From Acetobacter papayae JCM 25143 (GTDB lineage: Bacteria; Pseudomonadota; Alphaproteobacteria; Acetobacterales; Acetobacteraceae), in assembly GCF_000613285.1 (NCBI RefSeq), contig NZ_BAIN01000017.1, positions 1 through 47,909 of the forward strand: 47,909 nucleotides of DNA, in the 5' to 3' direction. The position numbers and the translations under genes are program-made. The notes under the pieces are model-generated. The model did not search any database and had not been told where the DNA came from. It saw nothing but the letters and a program-made list of their open reading frames with translations. This document shows positions 18,967 to 27,612 of this stretch, in pieces; the first letter of the stretch is position 1, and each line of letters starts with the position of its first letter.

Positions 18967-19914
18967 TCACCGATCAGGCGGGGGGGTGCCTTCCTGTCTG
19001 GCGGCTTCTTCCAGCAGCCATGCCCGGAACGCGCTCAGGGCCGGTTTGTCCCATGCCTGAGCGGGTGCCCGCAGCATATAAGCGCCCAGCGTGGTGTCGA
19101 TCAGAGGGGTCTGGCTGGGCTGCACACGCACCAGCCGCCCGGATTCGAGGTCATCTCCCAGCAGGAAGGCGTTGCTCAGGGCAATGCCTTCACCCGCGCG
19201 GGCGGCTGCGAGCGTGACATGCGCCTGCCAGAGCCGCCCGGCGGCGTTCAGCGCGCCGGGCCGCACGTTCTGGGCGGCAAACCACAGGCGCCATTCGCTG
19301 TCATCTTCCTCCAGCAGTAGGGGGGCGTGCAGCAGGTCGGCGGTGGTGCGTGGCTGCCCACCCATTGCGATCAGCCCGGCGGGCGAGATAACGGGAAAAA
19401 CGGCGGGCCGGGCAATCAGCACGCTCCGCAGGTCGCGCGTGTCCGTGCTGATGGTGTTGTCCTGCCGGTAGCCGATCTGCGCGTGGCTGTGCGGGCTGAC
19501 ACCGCTGACATGAAAGGTCGTGTTGGCGTCTACCGCGCGCAGCAGCACATCCGTGCCGGGATAAGCCCGGCGGAACGCGCCTAGTCTGGGCAGCAGCCAG
19601 TGATAGGCAAAGCCGTGCGCGCAGGTCACGGTCAGGGAACGGGGCTGGTTACGCAGCTCGGCCGTGGCATTGGCCAGTTCGTCCAGCAGGGGGGCTATGC
19701 GGTCGTGGTAGCTCTGCCCGGCCTGTGTCAGCGCGCCGGTTTCGCGGTCGCGCAGGGGGGTGCCCAGTCGCTGCTCAAGGTCGCGGATATGGCGGCTGAT
19801 GGCGGCATGGTCCATGCGCAGGGCCGCTGCCGCCCGCCTGATACCCCCGGTGCGGGCGAAAGCAACAAAGGCGTTCAGGGCCGCGAGGGGGGGAATATGC
19901 GCGCGTGAATCCAT
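18967..19914 (-). CDS. LysR-family transcriptional regulator (GcvA-like)
   Basis: The 315-residue protein has an N-terminal winged HTH (PPLAALNAFVAFARTGGIRRAAAALRMDHAAISRHIRDLEQRLGTPL) and a substrate-binding effector domain (residues about 90-300). The start PPLAALNAF is typical of the GcvA/AmpR branch. It precedes gabT on the same strand with 130 bases between, so it may regulate gabT or be independent. The effector is unknown. Confidence 0.87.
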   Translation of the reverse strand: MDSRAHIPPLAALNAFVAFARTGGIRRAAAALRMDHAAISRHIRDLEQRLGTPLRDRETGALTQAGQSYHDRIAPLLDELANATAELRNQPRSLTVTCAHGFAYHWLLPRLGAFRRAYPGTDVLLRAVDANTTFHVSGVSPHSHAQIGYRQDNTISTDTRDLRSVLIARPAVFPVISPAGLIAMGGQPRTTADLLHAPLLLEEDDSEWRLWFAAQNVRPGALNAAGRLWQAHVTLAAARAGEGIALSNAFLLGDDLESGRLVRVQPSQTPLIDTTLGAYMLRAPAQAWDKPALSAFRAWLLEEAARQEGTPPPDR

Positions 19915-20024
19915 GCGGAACGGCTAGAAAATGAAAGAAGATCACTCCATTGGACGGGAAAGCGCTCAAAAGGCAAGGGGGCCACGCCGGGAAAGAATGC
20001 AGGGCTGGGCCATGCAGGCTGTTT

Positions 20025-21608
20025 TCAGAAGGTAACCGAGGAGCGCAGGCCAAAAATGGCCTCGTTCTGCACCGTATGCTCGTGTGTCCAGTCCAGCACC
20101 CCGCCGGAGGGGTTGAAGATGTACTGGAAATCGGGCTGGAGGGTGCACCAGGGTAGAATCTGGGCCTGATAGGTCAGCTCTATATAGGTTTCGGTGTTCT
20201 GTACGGGCAGGCGGGCCGTGCGGTCGTACTGGCGCAATCCGGATGAGGCCTGCCCAAGCCCCCAGCCAAGCCCCAGCGTGTCATTCAGGCGTGAGCGGAA
20301 GGGGGCGTTGAAGTTGATGCCCATATCCACCGCAAAGCTGATCTGGGTGCTGATGGACGGGCCGCTGCCTGTCACGCGGGTGAAAGCGCCTATGGAGCGG
20401 GCGGAATCGGGGGCCGGGCGCCAGAGCATCTGGTCTATAACGGCGTAAATGAGCCAGTTACCCGCCACCATGCGGGGAGAGGCGGTTGTATCCTGTGCGC
20501 TGCCCAGCGGAATACCGCTGGTGTTGTAGCGGTAGTCGGGAAAATCGGCCGTATCGTAATAGCCACCCAGTTTGTAAATGCCCGGCAGCCCCACATGGCC
20601 CGGCCCCGGATTAATGGCATACTGGATTTCGGCCATCAGCAACGCGCCGGTGTTCATGTTGAACAGCGTGCCGCTGCCATCCATGGCTGTCTGGTTGGTG
20701 GGGTCCGCGGTGTTGCCGCCATGCTGGACAGTAAAGGCATTATAGCGCACCCCGGCGGGGTTATCATCCGCCGCGGCAACCAGAATGCTCAGGCTGTCAT
20801 TCGGGCGATAGCGCACGCGGATGGCGGGCGAACTCAGCGGCCATGACGGGCCACCACTATACAGGTTGTTGGAGGGGGCTACCGGCCAGCCCATATTGGC
20901 GTTCAGATACAGTGCGCCGTAGTTGGAAATCAGGAATTCCGTATCCAGATCCTGCTGCCCGATCTTGATATCCAGCGTGTTGTCCAGAAAAGACTGCTGG
21001 TACCATAGTTCAAACAGGCGGGTGGAGCGGTCTGCCTCATAGCCCGAGACCGGGTTGAACAGGGCAAGATGGTCCTGCGAGATCGACCGGCCATGGGTTT
21101 GCAGGGCGCTGATATTGAACAGGCCCCCGCGCAGGCCCATGATTTTTTCCAGATCAAGGCCGAGTGTCACCAGCGTAACGCCATCATAATACGGGCCAGT
21201 GCCTGAGCCTTTGCCGCCATCCCCCGCCGAGGCGCTGCCACCTGTGACGTTGGCCCATAATTCGTCCACTTCCTGCACATCGAGCGTAATGCCCTGATGC
21301 GCCATCCAGTGCCGCGCGCCCCACAACCCGCCCAACAGGTGATCGTCCATCTCATCGGGGGCTTCTGTCGCGGTGGGGAGCGGAGGGCTCGCATCGGCAT
21401 TGGTGCCGGTGCGTCCCGCATCGGGCATGGTGATAGGGCCGATCTGCTCAATGACGGGGGCAGAATGGGCTAGCCGCCGCTGATCGAGTTCCACCTGTGT
21501 TTCAGGCTGTTCAGCCCGTGCAGGTGTGCCGGACAGCCCCGCCCATAATGCGGGGGCTGACAGGGCAAGCAGGAGGAACCACGTCCCGACAGGGGGGCGT
21601 GGCGTCAT
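20025..21608 (-). CDS. OprB-family carbohydrate-selective porin
   Basis: The 527-residue outer-membrane barrel has a signal peptide ending ARA before EQPETQVELDQ and a low-complexity linker (about residues 40-85). The OprB domain begins at LLGGLWGARHWMAHQGITLDV. Barrel motifs include LWYQQSFLDNTLDIKIGQQDLDTEFLISNYGALYLNANMGWP and an ending with aromatic C-terminal FGLRSSVTF, as needed for BAM assembly. OprB porins pass glucose and other sugars and are abundant in acetic acid bacteria that oxidise sugars in the periplasm. It is intact and monocistronic in appearance. Confidence 0.92.
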   Translation of the reverse strand: MTPRPPVGTWFLLLALSAPALWAGLSGTPARAEQPETQVELDQRRLAHSAPVIEQIGPITMPDAGRTGTNADASPPLPTATEAPDEMDDHLLGGLWGARHWMAHQGITLDVQEVDELWANVTGGSASAGDGGKGSGTGPYYDGVTLVTLGLDLEKIMGLRGGLFNISALQTHGRSISQDHLALFNPVSGYEADRSTRLFELWYQQSFLDNTLDIKIGQQDLDTEFLISNYGALYLNANMGWPVAPSNNLYSGGPSWPLSSPAIRVRYRPNDSLSILVAAADDNPAGVRYNAFTVQHGGNTADPTNQTAMDGSGTLFNMNTGALLMAEIQYAINPGPGHVGLPGIYKLGGYYDTADFPDYRYNTSGIPLGSAQDTTASPRMVAGNWLIYAVIDQMLWRPAPDSARSIGAFTRVTGSGPSISTQISFAVDMGINFNAPFRSRLNDTLGLGWGLGQASSGLRQYDRTARLPVQNTETYIELTYQAQILPWCTLQPDFQYIFNPSGGVLDWTHEHTVQNEAIFGLRSSVTF

Positions 21609-22006
21609 GAATCTGTCTGGCTCACAGAGTGAGGAAAAAGGGCGTGCGTTAGGGAAAATCAGGATAATTCACTCAGGAACAGGGCAGAGAGGGTTGCGGC
21701 GTCAGGTCGGCACCATAACCGCAAGGCCTGCCATGGACAAAGCCATCCAGCCATGCGGAATGTTCCGGTGGCTGGAATTCATTGAATTATCATAATCATC
21801 GGCGCCCCACATCGCTTGCCTGTGTGGGTTTGCCCGTGCGGACAGGGCGCGTGAATGGCTGCCATACAGGCAGTGGAACCATAGCGGTATGCCGGAGGGC
21901 GAGCGCTTTGCCATTGGGGCAGGGCCGCAGCGCGCCCGGTAGGCCAGTCTGGGCCGTGCCGTCAGGCGCGCGGGTGCGTAAAATGCGGCACCCGCGCAAA
22001 GGGGGA
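21609..22006. other. Intergenic region between the OprB porin and the binding-protein gene
   Basis: About 400 bases without a supportable gene. It should hold the minus-strand promoter of the OprB porin at its left end. A 10-bp hairpin at 21968-21997 belongs to the end of the next gene. I see no other structure. Confidence 0.4.
21968..21997 (-). terminator. Hairpin after the binding-protein gene
   Basis: The perfect 10-bp stem GCGCGGGTGC (21968-21977) / GCACCCGCGC (21988-21997) lies 10 bases beyond the stop at 22007. There is no T-run on the minus strand, so it may be a weak terminator or an mRNA-stabilising hairpin. Confidence 0.45.
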
Positions 22007-22978
22007 TCAGAACAGTGGTTTGATGGTGCTGTCCACGTTCTGGGGCGTTTTGTAGACGTTGTATTTCACATTGAAGCGGTCGGCGTTTTCATCCGATCCG
22101 TAAAGGGAGTTCAGCCCCGGACCGCGTTCAAAGATCGGGCGGCTGTCAGACAGGCTGAGCAGGTGTGTGCCATCCAGAAACCGCTTGTATGTTTTGGGCG
22201 CAATGCCCACGCGCCGGGCCATGATATCGATGGCATCGGCCTGGGTTGCGGGGTCTTTGATATAGGCCACCACCCGGTTCCAGATCTGGACAACCTCGCG
22301 CCACTCCTTTTCGTGGGTTTTCAGGCTGAGCGGATCGACCGAGAGCGTGTCGTAAATCAGCCCCGGCGCATCATGTGAGGTAAAGAGCGGGTGAGAGCCC
22401 GAAACCTCATGCAGCGCCTGCCCCGCATTGGGCTGCCATACCCCGATAGCCGATACACTGCCCGAGGCCAGAACCTGCGGCGTTTCATTGGTGGGGGTAT
22501 GAACGATAGTGATGTCGCTTTCCGACAGGCCGCTGCGTTGCAGGGCTGTGAGCAGCAGCAGATGATCGACCAGCCCGGTTTCCACCGCTACCTTATGACC
22601 TTTCAGGTCGGCCACGGTTTTAATGTCCTGTGTGGCAACGATCATGTCATTGCCGTCCGAATAGTCGTTCAGCATGATCGTAATGCTTTTATGCCCGTTA
22701 GCTCCGGTGCTCAGTACATCACCATTGGTGGCGCTGATGGCGTCGAGCTTGCCCGTTGCATAGGCATCCAGCATGGCACCGTAATCGAACCAGTCGAATA
22801 CGACATCGAGCTGTTTTTCAGCGAACCAGTGCTTATCGATGGCGATCTGCCAGGCCACGCTGCCCGGCCAGTCGCTATAGCCAATGCGTAAGGGCTCGGC
22901 CTGCGCGCTGCCCGCAAGGCATGCCAGACCGAAGGAGCAGGCGGCCAGAATTGTTTTCCACGAAAAACGCTTTGTCAT
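22007..22978 (-). CDS. ABC transporter substrate-binding protein, urea-carboxylase-associated (NMT1/TauA-like)
   Basis: The 323-residue periplasmic binding protein has a signal peptide ending AQA before EPLRIGYSDWPG. The segments AWQIAIDKHWFAEKQLDVVFDWFDYG, TGKLDAISATNGD, NDYSDGNDMIVA and LKGHKVAVETGLVDHLLLL match my memory of the binding proteins found next to urea (now often guanidine) carboxylase genes. No permease or ATPase partner is present in the window. The isochorismatase-like hydrolase starts upstream on the same strand, 27 bases away, so the two form an operon. Substrate is inferred to be urea, guanidine or a related nitrogen compound. Confidence 0.82.
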   Translation of the reverse strand: MTKRFSWKTILAACSFGLACLAGSAQAEPLRIGYSDWPGSVAWQIAIDKHWFAEKQLDVVFDWFDYGAMLDAYATGKLDAISATNGDVLSTGANGHKSITIMLNDYSDGNDMIVATQDIKTVADLKGHKVAVETGLVDHLLLLTALQRSGLSESDITIVHTPTNETPQVLASGSVSAIGVWQPNAGQALHEVSGSHPLFTSHDAPGLIYDTLSVDPLSLKTHEKEWREVVQIWNRVVAYIKDPATQADAIDIMARRVGIAPKTYKRFLDGTHLLSLSDSRPIFERGPGLNSLYGSDENADRFNVKYNVYKTPQNVDSTIKPLF

Positions 22979-23005
22979 GGCAGGGGTCTCCGCTTGGTTT
23001 GGCGC

Positions 23006-23731
23006 TCAGGACGCTGTGTGTCCGGGGTGCTGCTTCTGTCCGAGGGTTTCCAGCACGGCGATCAGATCGTCCGATTTGCCAACCGTGCCGAACAGGGTCG
23101 AGGGGTCACGGATAATGCTGACAGCCGCCTCCTTGAGTTCCAGCGTAACGGCGGCGGTTGCATCTTCGAGCAGGAGGTTGTCAAACCCCCGGTCAGCCGC
23201 CTCACGCATGGAGGTATGGACACAGCATTCCGTGGTGACGCCGGTAAAAACAAGATGGCGGATGCCGTTGGCGCGCAGGATATGCTCCATTTCCGTGCCG
23301 TAAAAACAGCCGCTGCCGACCTTGTCGATCATGATATCGCCCGGTTCGGGGGCGAGTTCGGGAATAATTTCATGCCCCGGCTCGCCGCGTGTCAGCACGC
23401 GGCCGAGGGCAGTATATTCGCCAACACCCGCGCCATCATAGGCAAGGCGGGTGCGGAACTGCTTGACGGCAGTTAGGTCGGAGCCATCGGGGCGGTGGCC
23501 CTCGCGGGTGTAGATCACTTTCATGCCTGCGGCTCTGACGGCACCCAGAACGCGTTTGATAGGTTCTATGGGCGCGCGCATGAGGTCAAGCGCGGGTGTC
23601 AGGCTGGCGACCCACCCGCCCGGCGCGCAGAAATCAACCTGCATGTCGATAATGACCAGAGCGGTTTCCGAGGGGTGGAAATCGCCGGTAAAGGGAAAAT
23701 CATACCCTGTCGCGGGAACCTGAAGTGCCAT
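23006..23731 (-). CDS. Cysteine hydrolase of the isochorismatase fold, biuret-amidohydrolase-like
   Basis: The 241-residue enzyme has the Asp-Lys-Cys triad in LVIIDMQVDFCAPGG, GDIMIDKVGSGCF and GVTTECCVHTSMREAADRG. The stretches RAPIEPIKRVLGAVRAAGMKV, YTREGHRPDGSDL and GRVLTRGEPGHEIIPEL closely resemble biuret hydrolase (BiuH), which converts biuret to allophanate and ammonia; ureidoacrylate amidohydrolase is the next possibility. ATG 23731 gives the normal family start; frames extending to 23812 are not needed. It is operonic with the urea-carboxylase-type binding protein and divergent from a LysR gene. Confidence 0.82.
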   Translation of the reverse strand: MALQVPATGYDFPFTGDFHPSETALVIIDMQVDFCAPGGWVASLTPALDLMRAPIEPIKRVLGAVRAAGMKVIYTREGHRPDGSDLTAVKQFRTRLAYDGAGVGEYTALGRVLTRGEPGHEIIPELAPEPGDIMIDKVGSGCFYGTEMEHILRANGIRHLVFTGVTTECCVHTSMREAADRGFDNLLLEDATAAVTLELKEAAVSIIRDPSTLFGTVGKSDDLIAVLETLGQKQHPGHTAS

Positions 23732-23898
23732 GCTCTGTAACCCTGAAAAAAAATAGAGACCGTGTGGTGCAGGGGCGGTTATGCGCCGTGCCTTCAGGGT
23801 AGTGCAGGCCAAGCCATACGCGGAACGCCTAAAAAAATGATAAGGGGTATAAGACTGTAGTATATCAAAACAGGGTCAGACGAACGGGAGAACCCAGT

Positions 23899-24846
23899 AT
23901 GACGGCGCGCACGGACCAGCCTTTGTCGCAGGATGAAAGGCGCTTTATCACGCGGGCTGACTGGAACCTGTTTCGCCAGTTTTATGAAATCGCCCGCTGC
24001 GGCAGTATTAGTGCTGCGGCCCGCTCGCTGGGTATGCACCAGCCGGGCCTAAGCCTGTCGCTCAGGCGGCTGGAAGAGCAGGTGGGGGTGCAGCTATGCC
24101 GCCGCACACCACAGGGTATTGCGCTGACACCGGCGGGTAAGGCGGTTTTTGAACAGATTACCGAGGCGGCGGAGGCGGTGCGGATGGTGCCGCATGTAGC
24201 CCGTGAGGCCGCAAGGCGGATCGAAGGTACGCTGCGACTGAGCATGATTTCGGATATTCTCTGTCAGGACCTTGATGATGCCCTGACTTCATTCTCCGCC
24301 CGCCATCCTGATGTAACGGTCAAGGTGGAAATCCGCACATGGCGCAACGTGCTGGATGCGGTGCAGTCGGGCGAGGCCGATGTGGGGGTAACGTATGAGA
24401 GCGAGTCCGTGCCCACGCTGCGTTACGAACCCATGTTACGTGAAAGCCAGCAGCTTTATTGCGGGCGTGCGCATCCGCTTTTCGGACATTCGATCAGAAA
24501 TCCCGCGACACTGGCCGGGCAGCGTTTCATTCTGGCGGCTGCGGATGAACCTGCGGATGTCGGGCGGTTCAGGCTGCATTACGATTTGGGCAAAAACACC
24601 GTGGCACAGGCGGATGACCTGAGTGAAGCCATGCGTCTGATCCGTCTGGGGTTGGGTATAGGGTTTTTACCAACCATCGTGGCCGAACCACTGGGTGAGC
24701 GGCTCTGGCCCCTGCTGCCGGGTTCGCTGCGGCCAAGTTATTTTGTGTATCTCATTACCGGCGATTTTACCCGGCTTTCGACTCCCGCCCAGCTTTTCCA
24801 TGAAGAAATACTGCGCCGCCTGCGCGCAAGGCCCGGTTTTCGTTAA
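23899..24846 (+). CDS. LysR-family transcriptional regulator
   Basis: The 315-residue protein has an N-terminal HTH (LFRQFYEIARCGSISAAARSLGMHQPGLSLSLRRLEEQVGVQLCRR) and a type 2 periplasmic-binding effector domain starting at GTLRLSMISDIL. It is divergent from the biuret-hydrolase-like gene with a 167-base intergenic region, the classic LysR arrangement. It probably controls the hydrolase and binding-protein operon. I did not find a convincing T-N11-A box. Confidence 0.87.
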   Translation: MTARTDQPLSQDERRFITRADWNLFRQFYEIARCGSISAAARSLGMHQPGLSLSLRRLEEQVGVQLCRRTPQGIALTPAGKAVFEQITEAAEAVRMVPHVAREAARRIEGTLRLSMISDILCQDLDDALTSFSARHPDVTVKVEIRTWRNVLDAVQSGEADVGVTYESESVPTLRYEPMLRESQQLYCGRAHPLFGHSIRNPATLAGQRFILAAADEPADVGRFRLHYDLGKNTVAQADDLSEAMRLIRLGLGIGFLPTIVAEPLGERLWPLLPGSLRPSYFVYLITGDFTRLSTPAQLFHEEILRRLRARPGFR

Positions 24847-24896
24847 AAGCGACAGGGCTATGCGTAACGCTAAGTAATTTCGCGCATCCCGTCTAA

Positions 24897-24911
24897 ACGA
24901 TATCATATCGT
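24897..24911. promoter_or_regulatory. Palindrome upstream of the porin gene
   Basis: The perfect palindrome ACGATAT-C-ATATCGT (7-bp arms, one central base) lies 48 bases before the porin start at 24960. It is AT-rich within GC-rich DNA and is a good candidate operator. The bound protein is unknown. Confidence 0.5.
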
Positions 24912-24959
24912 AATATTTCCATGTCGCCAGCGGGTAAGTGCGGCCACAAGGAGATGTTC

Positions 24960-26159
24960 ATGATTGCGCGCGTGTCGCGGCTTCCTATGAGCCGCAGGAA
25001 GAAAATGATGTGGTGTGGCGGCATATTGTCCGCCTGTGCGGCCTTTGGCCTGTCCCAGCCCCGTCCGGCGCAGGCCGGTGTTACGGTCAATTTCGGCAAG
25101 GACAAGTCTTTTACGCTCGGTGTGGGTGTGCGTGGCCAGTACCTGACCCGCGACCCCGCAACCAAGGATAATTCCAGCGCGGCCAGTGCGGCTGACTTTC
25201 GTGTTTACATGGGCGCGCAGTTTCATCGCTATGTCAAAACAACGCTGAACCTCGAACGCCTGCGCGATGGTAACTGGAACGTGCTCGACGGCATCTTGCA
25301 GGTTGAACCCATGAAGGCGTTCAATGTCTGGTTCGGGCGGATGCTGACCCCGAGTGACCGTTCAAACCTTGATGGACCGTATTTTCTCAGCACCTATGCC
25401 TTTCCGCTGGTTTCGCAATATCCCGGTGCATGGTCTGGCCGTGATGACGGTGTAACCATCTGGGGCAAGGTGCTGAATGATCGCTTCCGCTATACGGCGG
25501 GTATTTACCGTGGCCATAACTGGGTGCCCGGTGGATCGAACTACGGCGAGCATCCGCTGTTTGCTGGCCGGCTTGAATATAACTTTCTCGATCCCGAACC
25601 CTCTCCAGCCTATTACACCGCCAGCACCTATTACGGAAAAGCCGATATTCTGGCGATTGGTCTGGCCGGGCAGTATGAGGTGGATGGCGTAGGCTCCGCA
25701 CAGCAGAAAGGTGATTACAAAGCCTGGAACGTGGATGGCCTGTTTGAGAAAAAGATAGGTAAGGACGCCCGTTACGGCGTTTATACCCTTGAGGGTGCGT
25801 ATTATCAGTACTACACCGATGGCGTGAAAGATATTGCAGCCGGTTATGGCCAGCGTGACCCGGATTACGGGAATGTTGGCGGTATCAATAACGGTACGGC
25901 TTTTCTGCTCAGCACGGCGTATCTTATTCCTTACCGGCTGGGCTGGGGCCGCGTGCAGCCGTTGGTACGGTATCAGGAGTTCATTTACAAAAAAGATATG
26001 TATGGGCCGGGGCATCCGAAAACCACACAGTTCGATGCAGGGGCCAACTACGTGATGGACGGACATAACCTGCGCTTCACGTTCGATTATGTTCGCTACA
26101 GCCCGGCAGGCAGTCAGGCATCGAATGCGTTTCTGCTGGGTATGCAGTTGCAGTACTGA
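24960..26159 (+). CDS. Outer-membrane porin (possibly FmdC/OprO-like)
   Basis: The 399-residue protein has a signal peptide (GGILSACAAFGLSQPRPAQA, cut before GVTVNFG) and a barrel rich in alternating Tyr/Gly strands: SFTLGVGVRGQYLTRD, AFNVWFGRMLTPSDRSNLDGP, FRYTAGIYRG. The end is FLLGMQLQY with a terminal aromatic residue. The RMLTPSDRSNLDGPYF segment is typical of porins found near urea/short-chain-amide transport genes and of OprP/O relatives. Position beside a urea transporter cluster supports that role, by inference. ATG 24960 is chosen because AAGGAG at 24948-24953 is correctly spaced. It is intact. Confidence 0.8.
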   Translation: MIARVSRLPMSRRKKMMWCGGILSACAAFGLSQPRPAQAGVTVNFGKDKSFTLGVGVRGQYLTRDPATKDNSSAASAADFRVYMGAQFHRYVKTTLNLERLRDGNWNVLDGILQVEPMKAFNVWFGRMLTPSDRSNLDGPYFLSTYAFPLVSQYPGAWSGRDDGVTIWGKVLNDRFRYTAGIYRGHNWVPGGSNYGEHPLFAGRLEYNFLDPEPSPAYYTASTYYGKADILAIGLAGQYEVDGVGSAQQKGDYKAWNVDGLFEKKIGKDARYGVYTLEGAYYQYYTDGVKDIAAGYGQRDPDYGNVGGINNGTAFLLSTAYLIPYRLGWGRVQPLVRYQEFIYKKDMYGPGHPKTTQFDAGANYVMDGHNLRFTFDYVRYSPAGSQASNAFLLGMQLQY

Positions 26160-26234
26160 TCCGGTCTGAGACCGCTTGTTCCAATTTCCGGCCGGGTTGT
26201 GCACGATTATCCCGGCTTTATCGGAGTGCAGACC

Positions 26235-26636
26235 TTGAAACGATCTTTTCTGTACGGGGCTCTTTTCATGTCCTGTCCCCTTGGTATGGTGATGGCCCAT
26301 GCCGCGCCATCTTTGCAGAGCATGGACTGCCGGCATCTTGTGGTAGAAGATGTCAGGCTGAGCGATAAGATCAGCGCGCGCCAGAACCATGATACGACAG
26401 CGGCTGAAAAAGGCTCGGCGTTCAGCGTCAGTTTTGACCCGTTCCCGGGTTTCGGAATCATGAACGGCATGACCCTGACCCCCTCGGGGCATGGTGGGGT
26501 CAATGAGTGGGATGACATGAAGCTCGAAGACCTTGAAAAAAGGCTGTCAGAAGTACAGGCTCTTGAGCAGCAAAAACTCTGCCCGAATATTACTGTGCCT
26601 TCAGACGAGCAGCCCCGTCTTTCTGACGCAAAATAA
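26235..26636 (+). CDS. Small exported protein of unknown function
   Basis: Starting from TTG 26235 (with CGGAG at 26222-26226) gives 133 residues with a good signal peptide: KRSFLYGALFMSCPLGMVMAHA, cut before APSLQ. An ATG at 26199 in the same frame would put extra residues before the signal. The mature part has two cysteines, a Phe-Gly-rich centre (FSVSFDPFPGFG) and an acidic helix (DDMKLEDLEKRLSEVQALEQQK). No family is recognised. It follows the porin by 75 bases and may be cotranscribed, perhaps acting in the same envelope process. Confidence 0.55.
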   Translation: MKRSFLYGALFMSCPLGMVMAHAAPSLQSMDCRHLVVEDVRLSDKISARQNHDTTAAEKGSAFSVSFDPFPGFGIMNGMTLTPSGHGGVNEWDDMKLEDLEKRLSEVQALEQQKLCPNITVPSDEQPRLSDAK

Positions 26637-26650
26637 GACGACCGCGCGCA

Positions 26651-26678
26651 GAGGGGCCGCCGCTTGATGCGGCCTCTC
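26651..26678. terminator. Hairpin between convergent genes
   Basis: GAGGGGCCGC (26651-26660) pairs with GCGGCCTCTC (26669-26678) with one G-T pair. It lies between the small exported protein (stop 26636) and the response regulator (stop 26702) and can end both transcripts. No long T-run is present. Confidence 0.5.
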
Positions 26679-26701
26679 TCCGTTATGGGCTGGCCGGGTG
26701 C

Positions 26702-27612
26702 TTACGGCCTGCCCTGTCCTTCCTGCAACAGGCGTGAGGCGGTGGATGCTGCGGCGGCCCGTGTGCTCATGCCAGTTTTATTGTAGATTTGCTCCATATG
26801 TTTATCGACCGTGCGGGGGCTGACAGACAGAATATCCGCAATGTCGCGGCTGGTTTTGCCGCGTGATATCCATAAAAGCACTTCGGCCTCACGCGCGCTC
26901 AGGCCCAGCCTGTCCTGCAACACCCGCTCGGGCTGGTGGGCCTGTGTGGTAATGCGCAGCAGTCGCTCATCTTCCCCCATACCGTTGCCTGTAGCGCCGA
27001 CAAAAATCAGGCTTAGTTCATGATCCTCTGCCCTATGGCGCAGCAGCACACTGCCCGGTGCGGGTAACGGCGTGGGAATGGATAGTTCCGCCAGCAGGGA
27101 GGGGGGAATGTTCTCCAGCAGGCGGGCCGCATGGGGTGTTGTCCATACGATATCGCCCCTGCGGTTGAGCGCTAGAAAATACCGCCCGACATCATCCAGC
27201 GCTCTATGGGTCGCGCGGATACGCGCCGAGGCCTCAAGGTGAACATTCACCCGTGCCAGCACTTCCTCTAGCCGTAGTGGCTTGTTCACGTAGTCTACCG
27301 CACCGGCTTCGAACGCACGCAGGACATGTTCGGTTTCTGTCAGTCCGGTCATGAAAATGATTGGTGTTGTTGCGTTCTGTCTTCTCTGGCGCAGTTTTTT
27401 GCATACTTCCCAGCCGGTCATGCCCGGCATCAGGGCGTCGACCAGAATCAGGTCTGGCGCTGTATGCGAGACCACTTCAAGCGCTGCCACCCCTGATTGG
27501 GCAAGCAGAACTGTGTAGCGTTATCAGACAGTTTTTCATCCATGATACCCAGCACGCTTGGGTCATCATCAATCACGAGAATACAGCGGCGTGTGGAAGC
27601 AGACAGGGTCAT
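26702..27612 (-). CDS. LuxR-type two-component response regulator (frame broken near 27518)
   Basis: About 303 residues after repair. The receiver domain shows the acidic pocket VIDDDPSVL, the phospho-acceptor Asp in ILVDALMPGMTGWE and the Lys in DYVNKPLR. A PAS-like middle segment (HRALDDVGRYFLALNRRGDIVWTT) follows. The C-terminal LuxR HTH is LSAREAEVLLWISRGKTSRDIADILSVSPRTVDKHMEQIYNKTG. The frame break near 27518 in AACGCTACACAG is repaired by one G (AACGGCTAC), restoring DNGYTVLLAQSG. The start overlaps the kinase stop by four bases (ATGA at 27609-27612), so it is the cognate regulator. It probably controls the urea transporter and the porin. Confidence 0.9.

Noticed and set aside
23732..23898. 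Possible LysR binding site in the divergent region
   Set aside because: Partial symmetries around GTATA/TATC exist, but none forms a convincing T-N11-A box.
25362..26492. 376-codon minus-strand frame opposite the porin
   Set aside because: It shadows the porin and the small exported protein; there is no recognisable domain.
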